The notes under the pieces were generated by a model, which saw nothing but the letters and a program-made list of their open reading frames with translations, made no database searches and was not told the origin of the DNA. A stretch of DNA of 64,000 nt from Ezakiella peruensis (GTDB taxonomy: Bacteria > Bacillota > Clostridia > Tissierellales > Peptoniphilaceae). Each line of letters begins with the position of its first letter. Positions within the stretch are counted from its first letter, which is position 1. The position numbers were made by a program, and so were the translations under genes. The stretch covers positions 907,365 through 971,364 of the forward strand of contig NZ_LT962469.1 of NCBI RefSeq assembly GCF_900215725.1, written 5' to 3'. Shown piece by piece: positions 9,066 to 17,676 of the stretch.

Positions 9066-9078
9066 GATAATGATTATT
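9066..9078 (+). promoter_or_regulatory. Fur-family (likely Zur) operator
   Basis: GATAAT-G-ATTATT is a 6-1-6 inverted repeat with one mismatch, the shape of Fur/Zur/PerR boxes. It covers the predicted transcription start of the znuA promoter, the usual place for repression. The regulator gene is not in the window; assignment to Zur rests on the downstream genes. Confidence 0.55.
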
Positions 9079-9099
9079 GATTTCATTAGGAGGAAAAAA

Positions 9100-10116
9100 A
9101 TGAAAAATAAAAAAATTATTTTATATGTATTAATTATTGGCCTACTATTTTTAACAAACGCTTGTACCAACAAGGATTCTCTTGTTGAGACACAAGCAAA
9201 ATTAAATATAGTTACAAATATTTTCCCAACTTATGATTGGGCTAGAGAAATTACCAAGGGCGGAGATGTAGATATTTCTTACCTTACAGACACTGGCGTT
9301 AGCCTTCACAATTATGAACCATCAGCAGAAGATATTAAAAAAATTAAAGATAGCGATTTATTTGTATATCTTGGGTCGCATTCAGACAAGTGGGCAGAAA
9401 AGATTTTAGCAGAAAATCCTGATCTAAAAGTAATAAAGCTAATGGATGTTCTTAAAGATAATATTCTGGACGAAGAAATAAAAGAAGGTATGGAAGACCA
9501 CCATGACCACGACCACGAACATGATGACCACGATCACAATGATCATAATGATGAACACGACCACGATCACGACCATGAACACCACCATGAAGACGAACAC
9601 GTATGGTTGTCCATTAAAAACGCCCAAGAAATTTGCAAAGCTATCGAAGAAAAATTATCTGATATTGATAGTAAAAATAAAGATCTCTACGCAAAAAATC
9701 TAAATAATTATTTACAAAAATTGACTGAGCTCGACAATGAATATATAAAAGGAATTAATTCTTCAAAAGAAAAAACCTTAATTTTTGCTGACCATTTTCC
9801 TTTTAGATATTTAACTGAAGATTATGATTTGGATTATTACGCAGCCTTTACTGGTTGCTCTGCTGATGCTGAAGCCAGCTTTGACACAATTGTATTTTTA
9901 GTAAAAAAACTCGACGAGCTAAATATAAATTATGTATTTACCCTCACTGACTCAGATGGTAAAATTGCAAGAACTATAATAGAAAATTCCAAAAAGGACA
10001 TTAAAATTTTAAAATTAAATTCGATGGAAAGCATAAACAAAGACCTGGCCCAAGAATCAACCTACATCGACTATATGAGAGACAATTTAAAATCAATTGT
10101 TCAAGGCCTGGAATAA
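9100..10116 (+). CDS. znuA: Zinc ABC transporter substrate-binding lipoprotein (ZnuA/AdcA type)
   Basis: A cluster A-I (ZnuA/TroA family) metal-binding lipoprotein that captures zinc outside the membrane. I choose the ATG at 9100, which has AGGAGG 7 bases upstream; an earlier in-frame ATG at 9064 lies inside the operator. The 338-residue product has a lipoprotein signal (…FLTNAC, Cys ~22), the conserved LHNYEPSAEDIKKI histidine segment, a strongly His/Asp-rich loop (about residues 135-168) typical of zinc proteins, DEHVWLS, and ADHFPFRYL with another ligand histidine. The histidine loop and nearby Zur-like box favour zinc over manganese. The permease gene follows after 27 bases. Confidence 0.92.
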   Translation: MKNKKIILYVLIIGLLFLTNACTNKDSLVETQAKLNIVTNIFPTYDWAREITKGGDVDISYLTDTGVSLHNYEPSAEDIKKIKDSDLFVYLGSHSDKWAEKILAENPDLKVIKLMDVLKDNILDEEIKEGMEDHHDHDHEHDDHDHNDHNDEHDHDHDHEHHHEDEHVWLSIKNAQEICKAIEEKLSDIDSKNKDLYAKNLNNYLQKLTELDNEYIKGINSSKEKTLIFADHFPFRYLTEDYDLDYYAAFTGCSADAEASFDTIVFLVKKLDELNINYVFTLTDSDGKIARTIIENSKKDIKILKLNSMESINKDLAQESTYIDYMRDNLKSIVQGLE

Positions 10117-10143
10117 TTTCAATAATTTTATCAAAGGTGATTT

Positions 10144-10980
10144 ATGATTAATTTTATTGATAAGATAATTGAATATTGGCAGTTTCCCTTTGTTAAATAT
10201 GCATTTATCAGCGGAATCTTAATAGCTGTATCTTCAGCTCTCTTAGGGCTAGTTTTGGTTTTAAAAAGATACAGTCATATTGGTAGCAGCTTATCAAATG
10301 TTGCCTTCGGATCCATGTCCATGGCCTCTTTAATCGGCCTTACAAAAGAAATATATCTAATACTCCCTGTAAGTGTCGCTTCATCAGTGGTCCTACTAAA
10401 GAAAAATAAGTCTCGCTTTAGGTCCGACGCTTCACTTGCTATGATAAGCGTATTTTTCCTAGCTCTCGGCTATATGCTTATGAATGTTTTTAAAAGCGGG
10501 CCAAATGTTGCCGTGGATGTATGCACGACTTTGTTTGGATCTCTCTCGATTCTCACCCTTACAAAGGCTGATGTCCTAATATGTTTGGTACTTGCAAGTA
10601 TTATAATTTTATTTTTTATTTTCTATTACAATAAAATTTTCTTGCTGACTTTTGATGAATCCTATGCCAAGGCAAGCGGCCTAAATTTAGAAAAACTAAA
10701 TCTCATACTCGCTATTATAATCGCTCTTACAATTTCAATATCCTTGCGACTAGTAGGATCATTATTGGTCTGTGCTCTTATGGTATTCCCCACTATGGCA
10801 GCCGTAAAAATCTGCAAATCCTTTAAAATGATTAGCATTTTTGTAGCCATATCCTCTATTCTAATGGCTGTTTTTGGCATCTGCGTATCCATAGTTTTTG
10901 GCCTGCCAGTTGGTCCAACAATTGTATTTATAAATGCGCTCGTATTTATGATTGCTAGTATCATCGGAAAAAGGACTTAA
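10144..10980 (+). CDS. znuB: Zinc-type ABC transporter permease (ABC-3 family)
   Basis: Integral membrane subunit of a metal uptake transporter of the ZnuB/MntB (ABC-3) family. 278 residues, about eight hydrophobic segments, with the family pattern ISGILIAVSSALLGLVLVLKRYSHIGSSLSNVAF near the N-terminus, FDESYAKASGLN in the middle cytoplasmic loop (contact with the ATPase) and ISLRLVGSLLVCALMVFPTMAA. AAGGTGAT serves as ribosome site. No ZnuC-type ATPase gene lies in the operon or next to it, which is unusual; the ATPase must come from elsewhere or be lost. Confidence 0.88.
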   Translation: MINFIDKIIEYWQFPFVKYAFISGILIAVSSALLGLVLVLKRYSHIGSSLSNVAFGSMSMASLIGLTKEIYLILPVSVASSVVLLKKNKSRFRSDASLAMISVFFLALGYMLMNVFKSGPNVAVDVCTTLFGSLSILTLTKADVLICLVLASIIILFFIFYYNKIFLLTFDESYAKASGLNLEKLNLILAIIIALTISISLRLVGSLLVCALMVFPTMAAVKICKSFKMISIFVAISSILMAVFGICVSIVFGLPVGPTIVFINALVFMIASIIGKRT

Positions 10981-10982
10981 AT

Positions 10983-11639
10983 ATGAAAAAGACTTTAATC
11001 AAATTTTCTATAATTATATTAATCTTAATAGTTTTTTTATCCTGCCAAAAAGAAAATAAAAATCCTATTGACTTGCTTGATAATAATATAAATAGCCAGA
11101 ATGTAAAAAATGACATCAGAAAGCAAATGGGCCAGCAAAATTTAAAGGAAAAAAATAAAAAAAGCGAAATTTTATTCGATGCAAATAAAAATCAGGACAA
11201 AACAAACACAGATAATGCAAATTTAGACAATATTGAAATGGCCAATACAAAAGACCTGCTTGACGAACTCGAAGAGCAAAATAAAAATGACAGCGGCTAC
11301 AATTTTGACCTGACAGACATGGGTGCTGATATGATATTTGCTACTGTCTATATGATTGTCACCGATCCTGACGCAGCCGCAGGTAAATCCATTCGGGTAA
11401 ATGGCCTCCTCTACACCTACCCTAGCGCAGACGGTAATGGAGAGAGCCAGTACTGCATAATCAAGGACGCCCTCCAGTGCTGCGCCCAAGGCTTAGAAAT
11501 TGCTTTTAAAAATAAGCCTGACCAAATTCCTGAGGATGGAACTGAAGTTTTAGTTGAAGGAATTCTAGAACCCTACCAAGTCGAAGGCGTTCCCATGAAA
11601 CTTTGCAGAATAAAAGAAGCAGTTCTTACTTTGAAGTAA
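10983..11639 (+). CDS. Putative lipoprotein with C-terminal OB-like cysteine domain, zinc operon
   Basis: Unknown function. 218 residues, two bases after the permease stop. An N-terminal hydrophobic segment ends at Cys21 (VFLSC, a weak lipobox), then a long polar linker rich in N, K and D (to ~100), then a compact domain of about 110 residues with GKSIRVNGLLYTYP, YCIIKDALQCCAQGLEIAF and VLVEGILEPYQVEGVPMKLCRI. The strand-rich pattern and the CCAQGLE signature resemble small OB-fold-like proteins seen near metal transporters; I cannot name the family with certainty. Two neighbouring cysteines and two more could bind metal. Position implies a part in zinc handling. Confidence 0.6.
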   Translation: MKKTLIKFSIIILILIVFLSCQKENKNPIDLLDNNINSQNVKNDIRKQMGQQNLKEKNKKSEILFDANKNQDKTNTDNANLDNIEMANTKDLLDELEEQNKNDSGYNFDLTDMGADMIFATVYMIVTDPDAAAGKSIRVNGLLYTYPSADGNGESQYCIIKDALQCCAQGLEIAFKNKPDQIPEDGTEVLVEGILEPYQVEGVPMKLCRIKEAVLTLK

Positions 11640-11659
11640 AGTTTTTTCATAAAATTAAT

Positions 11660-11688
11660 TTGATTTTTAATTTATCTCTTGTTATAAT
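11660..11688 (+). promoter_or_regulatory. Promoter of mnmH
   Basis: TTGATT (11660-11665) and TATAAT (11683-11688), 17-base spacing. The predicted start leaves a leader of only about 10 bases. Confidence 0.65.
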
Positions 11689-11705
11689 ATTCCCCTAGAG
11701 GTTTT

Positions 11706-12707
11706 ATGTACGATATTATAGATTATGATGAAATAAATGAAAATTCAATATTAATAGATGTGAGAACACAGGAAGAATACGAAGACTTCCACATACCAGG
11801 GGCTCTATCAATGCCCATCTTAAATTTCGAAGAGAGAAAAATTGTGGGAACCCTTTATGACAATGGCGAAAAAGACATAGCTAAAGTAAGGGCCCTGGAA
11901 TTTGGATCAGTAAAGTTAAAAGAGTTTTTAGACTTACTTGTCGACAACAAGGATAAAAAAATTGTCTTTTATTGTTCCAGAGGTGGATTTAGGTCAAAGA
12001 CTGTGGCTGCCCTATTCTTTAGCCTGGGCTACAATGTCTGCCAACTAAAAGGTGGCATAAAACACTACCGGCAAATCGTCAATGCTAATTTGCCTAATTT
12101 GATTAAAGAAATAAATCTAATCGCCCTTTATGGGCCAACTGGTTCAGGAAAATCAAATATTTTAAATATTTTAAAAAAAGATTATCCAGTTATTGATTTA
12201 GAGGCACTTGCAAATCACAAGGGCTCTGTCTTGGGTTCAATTGGTATGGGCAGGGCTCATTCACAAAAAACCTTTGAAGCCCTGCTCTTTGAACAATTAA
12301 AACATTCAACTGATAAAAACTTTTTAATTGAAGGCGAAAGTAAACGCATCGGAAATATCGTCCTTCCCCAAGACTTGTGGGACAAGATGCTAGTAGCCAA
12401 GAAGATTTATATCAAATCTCCTATTGAATATAGAGTAGATAGGCTTATCTCTGAATATGTAAATCAATCTGCGGATTCCGAGCTCTTGGCAGCCCTATCC
12501 AATATTGAAAAATATATTTCAAAAGAAAACTATGAGGCTGTTGTAAGTAGTATTAAATCAAAAGAATACAAGCTGGCAGCAAAAATTCTCTGTGAAAAAT
12601 ACTACGACCACAATTACAAATTTAAACCAGATGCAAATACAATAGTAATTGAAAATAAAAATGACGCCCAGTGCGCCAAGGAAATTTTAAAATTAATAAA
12701 TATGTAA
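11706..12707 (+). CDS. mnmH: tRNA 2-selenouridine synthase (rhodanese + P-loop)
   Basis: MnmH (SelU/YbbB) changes 2-thiouridine to 2-selenouridine at wobble position 34, through a geranylated intermediate, using selenophosphate. The 333-residue protein has an N-terminal rhodanese domain (LIDVRTQEEYEDFHIPGALSMP; catalytic loop FYCSRGGFRSK with the cysteine) and a P-loop domain (LYGPTGSGKSNIL), followed by ALANHKGSVLGSIG and EGESKRIGNI, both characteristic. It is monocistronic with its own promoter and terminator. Its presence suggests the cell makes selenophosphate, but selD is not in the window. Confidence 0.92.
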   Translation: MYDIIDYDEINENSILIDVRTQEEYEDFHIPGALSMPILNFEERKIVGTLYDNGEKDIAKVRALEFGSVKLKEFLDLLVDNKDKKIVFYCSRGGFRSKTVAALFFSLGYNVCQLKGGIKHYRQIVNANLPNLIKEINLIALYGPTGSGKSNILNILKKDYPVIDLEALANHKGSVLGSIGMGRAHSQKTFEALLFEQLKHSTDKNFLIEGESKRIGNIVLPQDLWDKMLVAKKIYIKSPIEYRVDRLISEYVNQSADSELLAALSNIEKYISKENYEAVVSSIKSKEYKLAAKILCEKYYDHNYKFKPDANTIVIENKNDAQCAKEILKLINM

Positions 12708-12711
12708 AATT

Positions 12712-12747
12712 AAAAAGCCCACGCAAAAATCAAATGCGTAGGCTTTT
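12712..12747. terminator. Bidirectional terminator between mnmH and the DUF1858 gene
   Basis: AAAAGCC...ACGCA stem pairs with TGCGT...GGCTTTT, with A-rich and T-rich flanks on both sides, so it can stop transcripts of mnmH (plus) and of the grx/DUF1858 pair (minus). Confidence 0.7.
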
Positions 12748-12750
12748 ATT

Positions 12751-12948
12751 TTATAATCTTTCTAAGTCAGCCATTAACCTATCAAGGTTAAGACCGTGGA
12801 CCATACTAGCCTCTTCGACTGTTTCCATCAAGCTTGCAGGGCATCCTACGCAAGCCATTCCATAGCTCATCAAGATGTAAGCAGCTTCAGGTTTTTTCTC
12901 TAAAAGCTCGCTTAGATAAGTGTCTTTGGTAACTTTGAATTCGCTCAT
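12751..12948 (-). CDS. DUF1858-domain small protein
   Basis: 65 residues matching the DUF1858 (ScdA N-terminal-like / hybrid-cluster-associated disulfide) family: KVTKDTYLSELLEKKPEAAYILMSYGMACVGCPASLMETVEEA. The central CVGC pair is the family mark and suggests a redox or metal-binding role. Its start shares an A with the stop of the glutaredoxin gene (TAATG), so the two are translated together, which supports a thiol redox role. Confidence 0.85.
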   Translation of the reverse strand: MSEFKVTKDTYLSELLEKKPEAAYILMSYGMACVGCPASLMETVEEASMVHGLNLDRLMADLERL

Positions 12949-13178
12949 TATAGTCCTAGTGCCTTTTCAAGTTTTTCTTGGTTGAATCCTAAAATAACTT
13001 CATCATCAACAAAAATTACTGGAACGCCAGCAAAACCTTGTTTTCTTAGGTCAAGCATAGCTTCCTTGTCTTCGCTGATATTCTTTTCTTCAAATTCGAA
13101 GTTGTTTTCTTTTAGCCAATCTTTTGCCATGTGGCAGAATTGACAATTATCACTTGTATAAATTACTATTTTTTTCAT
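12948..13178 (-). CDS. Glutaredoxin-like thiol redox protein (NrdH type)
   Basis: 76 residues of thioredoxin fold. The active-site motif CQFC follows the first strand (VIYTSDNCQFCHMAKDWL), then GVPVIFVDDEVILGF contains the cis-proline. Size and motif fit small NrdH/glutaredoxin-like reductants. AGGAGG precedes the start, and a likely -10 TATAAA is seen near 13215 with a weak -35. It is co-translated with the DUF1858 protein. The electron donor and target cannot be told from the sequence. Confidence 0.88.
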   Translation of the reverse strand: MKKIVIYTSDNCQFCHMAKDWLKENNFEFEEKNISEDKEAMLDLRKQGFAGVPVIFVDDEVILGFNQEKLEKALGL

Positions 13179-13249
13179 ATTACATATACCTCCTAGTTTT
13201 CCATATTCTTTTTATACCCTAATTAATATAAAATAAACAAAATTCTCAA

Positions 13250-13285
13250 TAAAAAAATGAAGGCCATATTCCCTTGCCTCCATTT
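13250..13285 (-). terminator. Terminator after arsR
   Basis: On the minus strand AATGGAGGC pairs with GCCTTCATT (one G-U), followed by seven T, ending the nadK-arsR operon. Confidence 0.75.
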
Positions 13286-13296
13286 ATAAAAACTAT

Positions 13297-13599
13297 TTAT
13301 TTATGGGAAACATGGTTCATTCCCTTTACAAAGATATCTTTTACGTGATCATCGTCGATTGTATAAAAAATATTTTTTCCTTCTCTTCTCGGCTTAACAG
13401 CTCTTACAGCTCTTAAAATGCTCAGATGATGACTTACTAGAGACTGGCCAAGACCTGTCTTTTCAGAAATATCTGACACGCACAAGGTCCCATCCATAAG
13501 TGCATGAATAATCTTTAGCCTGCTTGAATCAGCAAGTGCCTTTAACATCTCTACAAAATCGTATACAGTATCTTCATTAAAAATATAATTTTCTTCCAT
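13297..13599 (-). CDS. ArsR/SmtB-family metal-sensing repressor, likely zinc
   Basis: A winged-helix repressor of 100 residues. The ATG at 13599 is chosen because GGAGGT lies 5 bases upstream; a further GTG start would swallow this site. The recognition helix reads GLGQSLVSHHLSIL. The alpha-3 ELCVCD site is degenerate (TLCVSD), but the last helix carries D-x-H-x10-H-x2-H (DDHVKDIF...NHVSH), exactly the alpha-5 zinc site of SmtB/CzrA-type sensors. It lies 12 bases after ksgA at the operon end. Its operator target is unknown; the zinc-uptake operon nearby and exporters elsewhere are candidates. Confidence 0.88.
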   Translation of the reverse strand: MEENYIFNEDTVYDFVEMLKALADSSRLKIIHALMDGTLCVSDISEKTGLGQSLVSHHLSILRAVRAVKPRREGKNIFYTIDDDHVKDIFVKGMNHVSHK

Positions 13600-13611
13600 T
13601 TTTACCTCCAC

Positions 13612-14442
13612 TTATAATATGTCTCTCAACTTATCTTCTAGCTTGATATAATCTTCCAAGCCTAAGTTCTCAGCTCTTTTCCCTGGATCAATATCAATAT
13701 CTACCAAGGCATTTTCTATTAGTTTCTTGTTAACATCTAAGCCCATGCTTATTGAATTTAAAATTGTCTTCCTTCTCATGCCAAAAGCTGCATGAACTAA
13801 CCTCATAAAAGACTTGTGGTCCTTGTTATCTTTGAGCTTCATATAGACAACTGCGCTGTCCACTTTTGGTCTAGGTATAAAGCCACCCGGTTTTACTACA
13901 AAGGCCTCCCTAGCATCCGAAAAATATTTTACAAAGACTGACAAGGCAGAGTAATCTTTGCTTCCAACTTCTGCAGTCATCCTGGCAGCAACTTCCCTTT
14001 GGACCATAACTGTCGCCGAATTAAATTCTCCCAGGGTAAAAATATTTTCAAGTATAGGCGTGGTTACTACATAAGGCAGGTTTGCAACAAAGTCTGTCAT
14101 CCCTTGGGCTGCCTTAGAGAAAAGCTCTTCATTGGTCGCATCGCCCTGATACAATTTAAATTTGGGATAGGCTTCTAGGTTTTCTTCCAAGATTGGAAAA
14201 AATCTTTGGTCTATCTCAATCGAGTGGACTTCCGCCCCTCTAATCAAAAGCTCTTCTGTGAGAGACCCTATACCCGGTCCAACCTCAAGAATTTTTGACT
14301 CTTCATTTACGCCCGCAGTTTCTGCAATCTTTTTCAAAACATTGCCGTCTATCAAAAAGTTTTGACCCAAGCTCTTTTTAAAATCCAAACCGTAGGAGTC
14401 AATAATTTCTCTGGTCCTATTCAAATGATAAATTCTAGTCAA
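13612..14442 (-). CDS. ksgA: 16S rRNA dimethyladenosine transferase
   Basis: KsgA dimethylates A1518 and A1519 in 16S rRNA using SAM. Motifs: KKSLGQNFLID, the SAM loop LEVGPGIGSLTEELL, and NLPYVVTTPIL. I place the start at TTG 14442, one base after the rnmV stop and 9 bases after an AGGGAG site; this gives MTRIYHLNRTREIIDSYG..., the normal N-terminus and 276 residues. A longer frame back to 14508 would overlap rnmV and has no family support. It follows rnmV as in Bacillus. Confidence 0.95.
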   Translation of the reverse strand: MTRIYHLNRTREIIDSYGLDFKKSLGQNFLIDGNVLKKIAETAGVNEESKILEVGPGIGSLTEELLIRGAEVHSIEIDQRFFPILEENLEAYPKFKLYQGDATNEELFSKAAQGMTDFVANLPYVVTTPILENIFTLGEFNSATVMVQREVAARMTAEVGSKDYSALSVFVKYFSDAREAFVVKPGGFIPRPKVDSAVVYMKLKDNKDHKSFMRLVHAAFGMRRKTILNSISMGLDVNKKLIENALVDIDIDPGKRAENLGLEDYIKLEDKLRDIL

Positions 14443-14443
14443 A

Positions 14444-14995
14444 TTATTTTCTCCCTTCGTCTTTAACTTCTCTAATGGCCTGTAAAACTTTTTCTTCGTC
14501 AATGGCAAATGAATTTAATCTGTTGATAAATTCCTTGGCATTGGGCTTGCCTATGCCGAGCTTTTCACTAACCTTTTCTCTTAAATATTTGGAATTATCC
14601 AAACCTGTAAATCCATGTTCAAACAAAAATTTACTATCATAAATCTTTTCTTGTGTTTGGACTATAGGATTGGCTGACTCAATTGCCTTTCTTATAACAT
14701 CTGCGCTGGCATTTTCAATGCCAACATCGCCATTTTTTACCCCATCCCTCTGACTTATATAAGCGTCTTTTATCGGACACTTTAAATTCTCTTTGAGCTT
14801 TCTTCTGATAGTTTCGCCTGGAGAGTCGGGATCTGTTAAGATAATGGCTCCTCGATTTTTTGTAATCTCAACAATTTCATTCATTTTAGATTTGGAAATA
14901 TGAATACCACCTGTTGCTATTACATCTGCATCTACAGCCTGTTTAACTTTGGTTATATCGTCCTTGCCTTCAACTATTATAATTTCCTTGATCAT
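14444..14995 (-). CDS. rnmV: Ribonuclease M5
   Basis: RNase M5 matures 5S rRNA with the help of ribosomal protein L18. The 183-residue protein starts with the Toprim pattern EIIIVEGKDDITKVK and has the acidic LTDPDSPGETIRRKL motif that binds metal; the C-terminal part contains KLGIGKPNAKEFINRLN, typical of the family. Overlaps the tatD stop by 4 bases (ATGA) and is followed by ksgA. Confidence 0.94.
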   Translation of the reverse strand: MIKEIIIVEGKDDITKVKQAVDADVIATGGIHISKSKMNEIVEITKNRGAIILTDPDSPGETIRRKLKENLKCPIKDAYISQRDGVKNGDVGIENASADVIRKAIESANPIVQTQEKIYDSKFLFEHGFTGLDNSKYLREKVSEKLGIGKPNAKEFINRLNSFAIDEEKVLQAIREVKDEGRK

Positions 14996-15753
14996 ATATT
15001 ATAAAATTCCCTAGCATTTTTTGTGGTTTGCTCTATGACTTCCTCAGGTGAGATGCATTTTAATTCTGCAATTCTCTTTACTACATAAGAAATATATTTA
15101 GGCTCATTGCGCTTTCCCCTAAATGGCACTGGCGTCATATAAGGAGCATCCGTTTCCAAAAGGAGTCTATCGAGCGGCGCGTACTTTACTGAGTCCACAA
15201 CATGCTTAGCATTCTTAAAAGTCACGGCCCCACCTATTGATAAATAGTAACCCATGTCCAAATATTCCCTAGCCACTTCAACGGGGGCAGTAAAACAGTG
15301 GATCAGGGTCTTGCCCTTGCGCATGGCCTTTAGCATATCTATCGTGTCCTTGGTCGCCTCCCTAGTGTGGATTACAAGCGGATAATTAACTTCATTTGCA
15401 AAATCTATAAAGCGTTCAAAAACTTTTTTCTGGGTTTCCCTATCGGACAAATCATAATGATAATCAAGTCCGCATTCACCAATGGCTACTACCTTTGGAT
15501 TTTCGAGCATCTTTTTGTATTCTATTATATCTTCCTCTTTAAAATCCTTGGCCTCATGTGGATGGACGCCCACAACAGCGTAAATATTTTCGTACTTTGT
15601 AAGCTCTACAGAGCTATAAGAAGATTTCAAATCACTTGACGCATTAACTGCGAACAAAACGCCATCGTCTTTAAAATTTTTAATTATCTGGTCCCTGTCC
15701 TCGTCAAAAGCTGGGTCGTCCAAGTGGGTGTGGCTATCTATAAACAAACTCAT
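14992..15753 (-). CDS. tatD: TatD-family metal-dependent DNase
   Basis: A TIM-barrel hydrolase of the TatD family (3'-5' DNase, some with D-tyrosyl/aminoacylase-like roles). 253 residues with all metal ligands: SHTHLDDPAF, GECGLDYHYD, VIHTREA, LIHCFTA and LLETDAPYM. It overlaps metG by 4 bases, the standard metG-tatD-rnmV-ksgA order of Firmicutes. Confidence 0.94.
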   Translation of the reverse strand: MSLFIDSHTHLDDPAFDEDRDQIIKNFKDDGVLFAVNASSDLKSSYSSVELTKYENIYAVVGVHPHEAKDFKEEDIIEYKKMLENPKVVAIGECGLDYHYDLSDRETQKKVFERFIDFANEVNYPLVIHTREATKDTIDMLKAMRKGKTLIHCFTAPVEVAREYLDMGYYLSIGGAVTFKNAKHVVDSVKYAPLDRLLLETDAPYMTPVPFRGKRNEPKYISYVVKRIAELKCISPEEVIEQTTKNAREFYNI

Positions 15754-17642
15754 CTTATCTTTGCACCTGGATCAATATCCCTATCTGCCCTCAAGAGTGA
15801 GAGTGCATCTCCGCTTTCTGCAGCCAAGATCATACCGTTGCTTTCAACTCCGCGTAGGTTTACTGGCTTTAAGTTTACAATCATTGCCAGCTTCTTGCCA
15901 ATGATTTCCTCTGGCTTATAATGGTCTTTAAGTCCGCTTACAATCGTCCTTTCTTCCCCGCCAATGTCGACCTTTAATACATAAAGCTTGTCTGCATTTG
16001 GATGGTTTTCAACTGATTTTACTTGTCCAACCCTGAAATCGCATTTCTCAAAATCAGAAAATTCGATTTGTGGTTTTGTTTCAACCTTTGTATCAGCCGC
16101 TGATTTTATTTTTCTGGATTCAGCGAGTTCATTATTTAAATTAATAATTTCATCAATTTTATCGTCATCAGCACGGTCAAATAAGTTCTTGCCCTTGGCA
16201 ACTTTTAGGCCCGGTTTTACCTTAATTTTATCAGTTAAACTGAATTTTTTATAAATTTCCTTGGAAGTGTCTTCAAGAACTGGGCTCAAGAGTTCTGCAG
16301 CTGCGACTATACATTCGCAGAGGACATATAGGACTGTCTTTAGCCTTTCTTTGTCTTCCTTGGCCAGCTTCCATGGTTCGGTTTCATCAATATATTTGTT
16401 AGCCCTTCTGATTAGTACAAATACATCTTCAAGGGCAAAATTAAATTTAAAATCATCCATTTGCTTGTAGAATTTATCGGATGAAATTTTAATTTGCTCT
16501 AGAACTTCCTTATCCAAGTCATTGTATTCATTTGGCTCAGGTATAATTCCATCGAAGTATTTTTCAATCATTGACAGGGTCCTACTTACCAGGTTGCCCA
16601 AGTCATTTACCAAGTCTGAATTGTATCTTTGAACTAGCTTGTCAATGCTAAAGTTGCCGTCGCTACCAAAGGAAAATTCTCTAAGGATAAAGTATTTTAA
16701 TACATCCCTGCCAAGGGCTTGGATAATTGGCTCTGGATAATATACATTGCCCTTTGACTTGCTCATCTTGTCTCCGTCGAATAAAATCCATCCGTGGGCT
16801 ATAACCTTTTTAGGTAATTCCAGACCAAGAGCCATCAAGAGTGCTGGCCAAATTACAATGTGGAAACGCAAAATTTCCTTGCCAACCAAATGAAGGTCGG
16901 CCGGATAAAATTTATTGAAGAGCTCTTCATCAAATCCATAGCCAATACCTGTTAGATAACAGCTAAGAGCGTCAATCCATACATATATAACGTGCTTTTC
17001 ATCGCCTGGAACTGGTACGCCCCATGAGATTGATGACCGACTAACAGACAAGTCCTCCAAATCATTTACAAAGTTGTTGGCCATTTCGTTCATGGCACTC
17101 TTTGGTTCAATGTCAGCGGTCTTGTACCATTCGAGAATCTTGTCCTTATATTTACTTAATCTAAAGAAATAGCTTTCTTCTTCGCGTTCTTGCAATTCAC
17201 GTCCACAGTCTGGACACTTGCCATCGTTGGTTTGTGCTTCAGTGAAGAATGATTCACAAGGCACGCAATATAATCCCTTGTACTTAGCCTTATAAATATC
17301 GTCGTTATCCACGAGTTTTTGCCAAATTTCTTGGACAGCCTTTATATGTTCTTCATCAGTTGTCCTTCTGAAGCAGTCGTAATTGATTCCCAAATCGGAC
17401 CATAGTTTCTTGGCTGAAGCTACAATGCCGTCTGTAAATTCCTTTGGAGTCACGCCTGCCTTCTCAGCAGTTGTTGCAATCTTTTCCCCGTGCTCGTCTG
17501 TGCCAGTTACAAAAAATACTTCATCGCCCTTGAGCTGTCTGTATCTTTTGATTACATCTGCAACAATAGTTGTATAAGTATGACCAATGTGCAAGTTGCC
17601 ATTGGGATAATAAATTGGTGTTGTTAAATAATATTTACTCAT
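15750..17642 (-). CDS. metG: Methionyl-tRNA synthetase
   Basis: Charges tRNA-Met. 630 residues: class I catalytic core with HIGH-type motif NLHIGHTYTTI (residues ~15-25) and KMSKSKGN (~295); a zinc finger with CVPCESFF and CPDCGREL, the single-knuckle type; an alpha-helical anticodon domain; and a C-terminal EMAP-like tRNA-binding domain (FRVGQVKSVENHPNADKLYVLKVD), giving a homodimer. GGAGG precedes the ATG. It lies 34 bases downstream of nadK in one transcription unit. No T-box leader was seen ahead of the operon. Confidence 0.97.
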   Translation of the reverse strand: MSKYYLTTPIYYPNGNLHIGHTYTTIVADVIKRYRQLKGDEVFFVTGTDEHGEKIATTAEKAGVTPKEFTDGIVASAKKLWSDLGINYDCFRRTTDEEHIKAVQEIWQKLVDNDDIYKAKYKGLYCVPCESFFTEAQTNDGKCPDCGRELQEREEESYFFRLSKYKDKILEWYKTADIEPKSAMNEMANNFVNDLEDLSVSRSSISWGVPVPGDEKHVIYVWIDALSCYLTGIGYGFDEELFNKFYPADLHLVGKEILRFHIVIWPALLMALGLELPKKVIAHGWILFDGDKMSKSKGNVYYPEPIIQALGRDVLKYFILREFSFGSDGNFSIDKLVQRYNSDLVNDLGNLVSRTLSMIEKYFDGIIPEPNEYNDLDKEVLEQIKISSDKFYKQMDDFKFNFALEDVFVLIRRANKYIDETEPWKLAKEDKERLKTVLYVLCECIVAAAELLSPVLEDTSKEIYKKFSLTDKIKVKPGLKVAKGKNLFDRADDDKIDEIINLNNELAESRKIKSAADTKVETKPQIEFSDFEKCDFRVGQVKSVENHPNADKLYVLKVDIGGEERTIVSGLKDHYKPEEIIGKKLAMIVNLKPVNLRGVESNGMILAAESGDALSLLRADRDIDPGAKIR

Positions 17643-17676
17643 ATTCCCTCCTAAAAACTCTCTTATCTATAAAATC

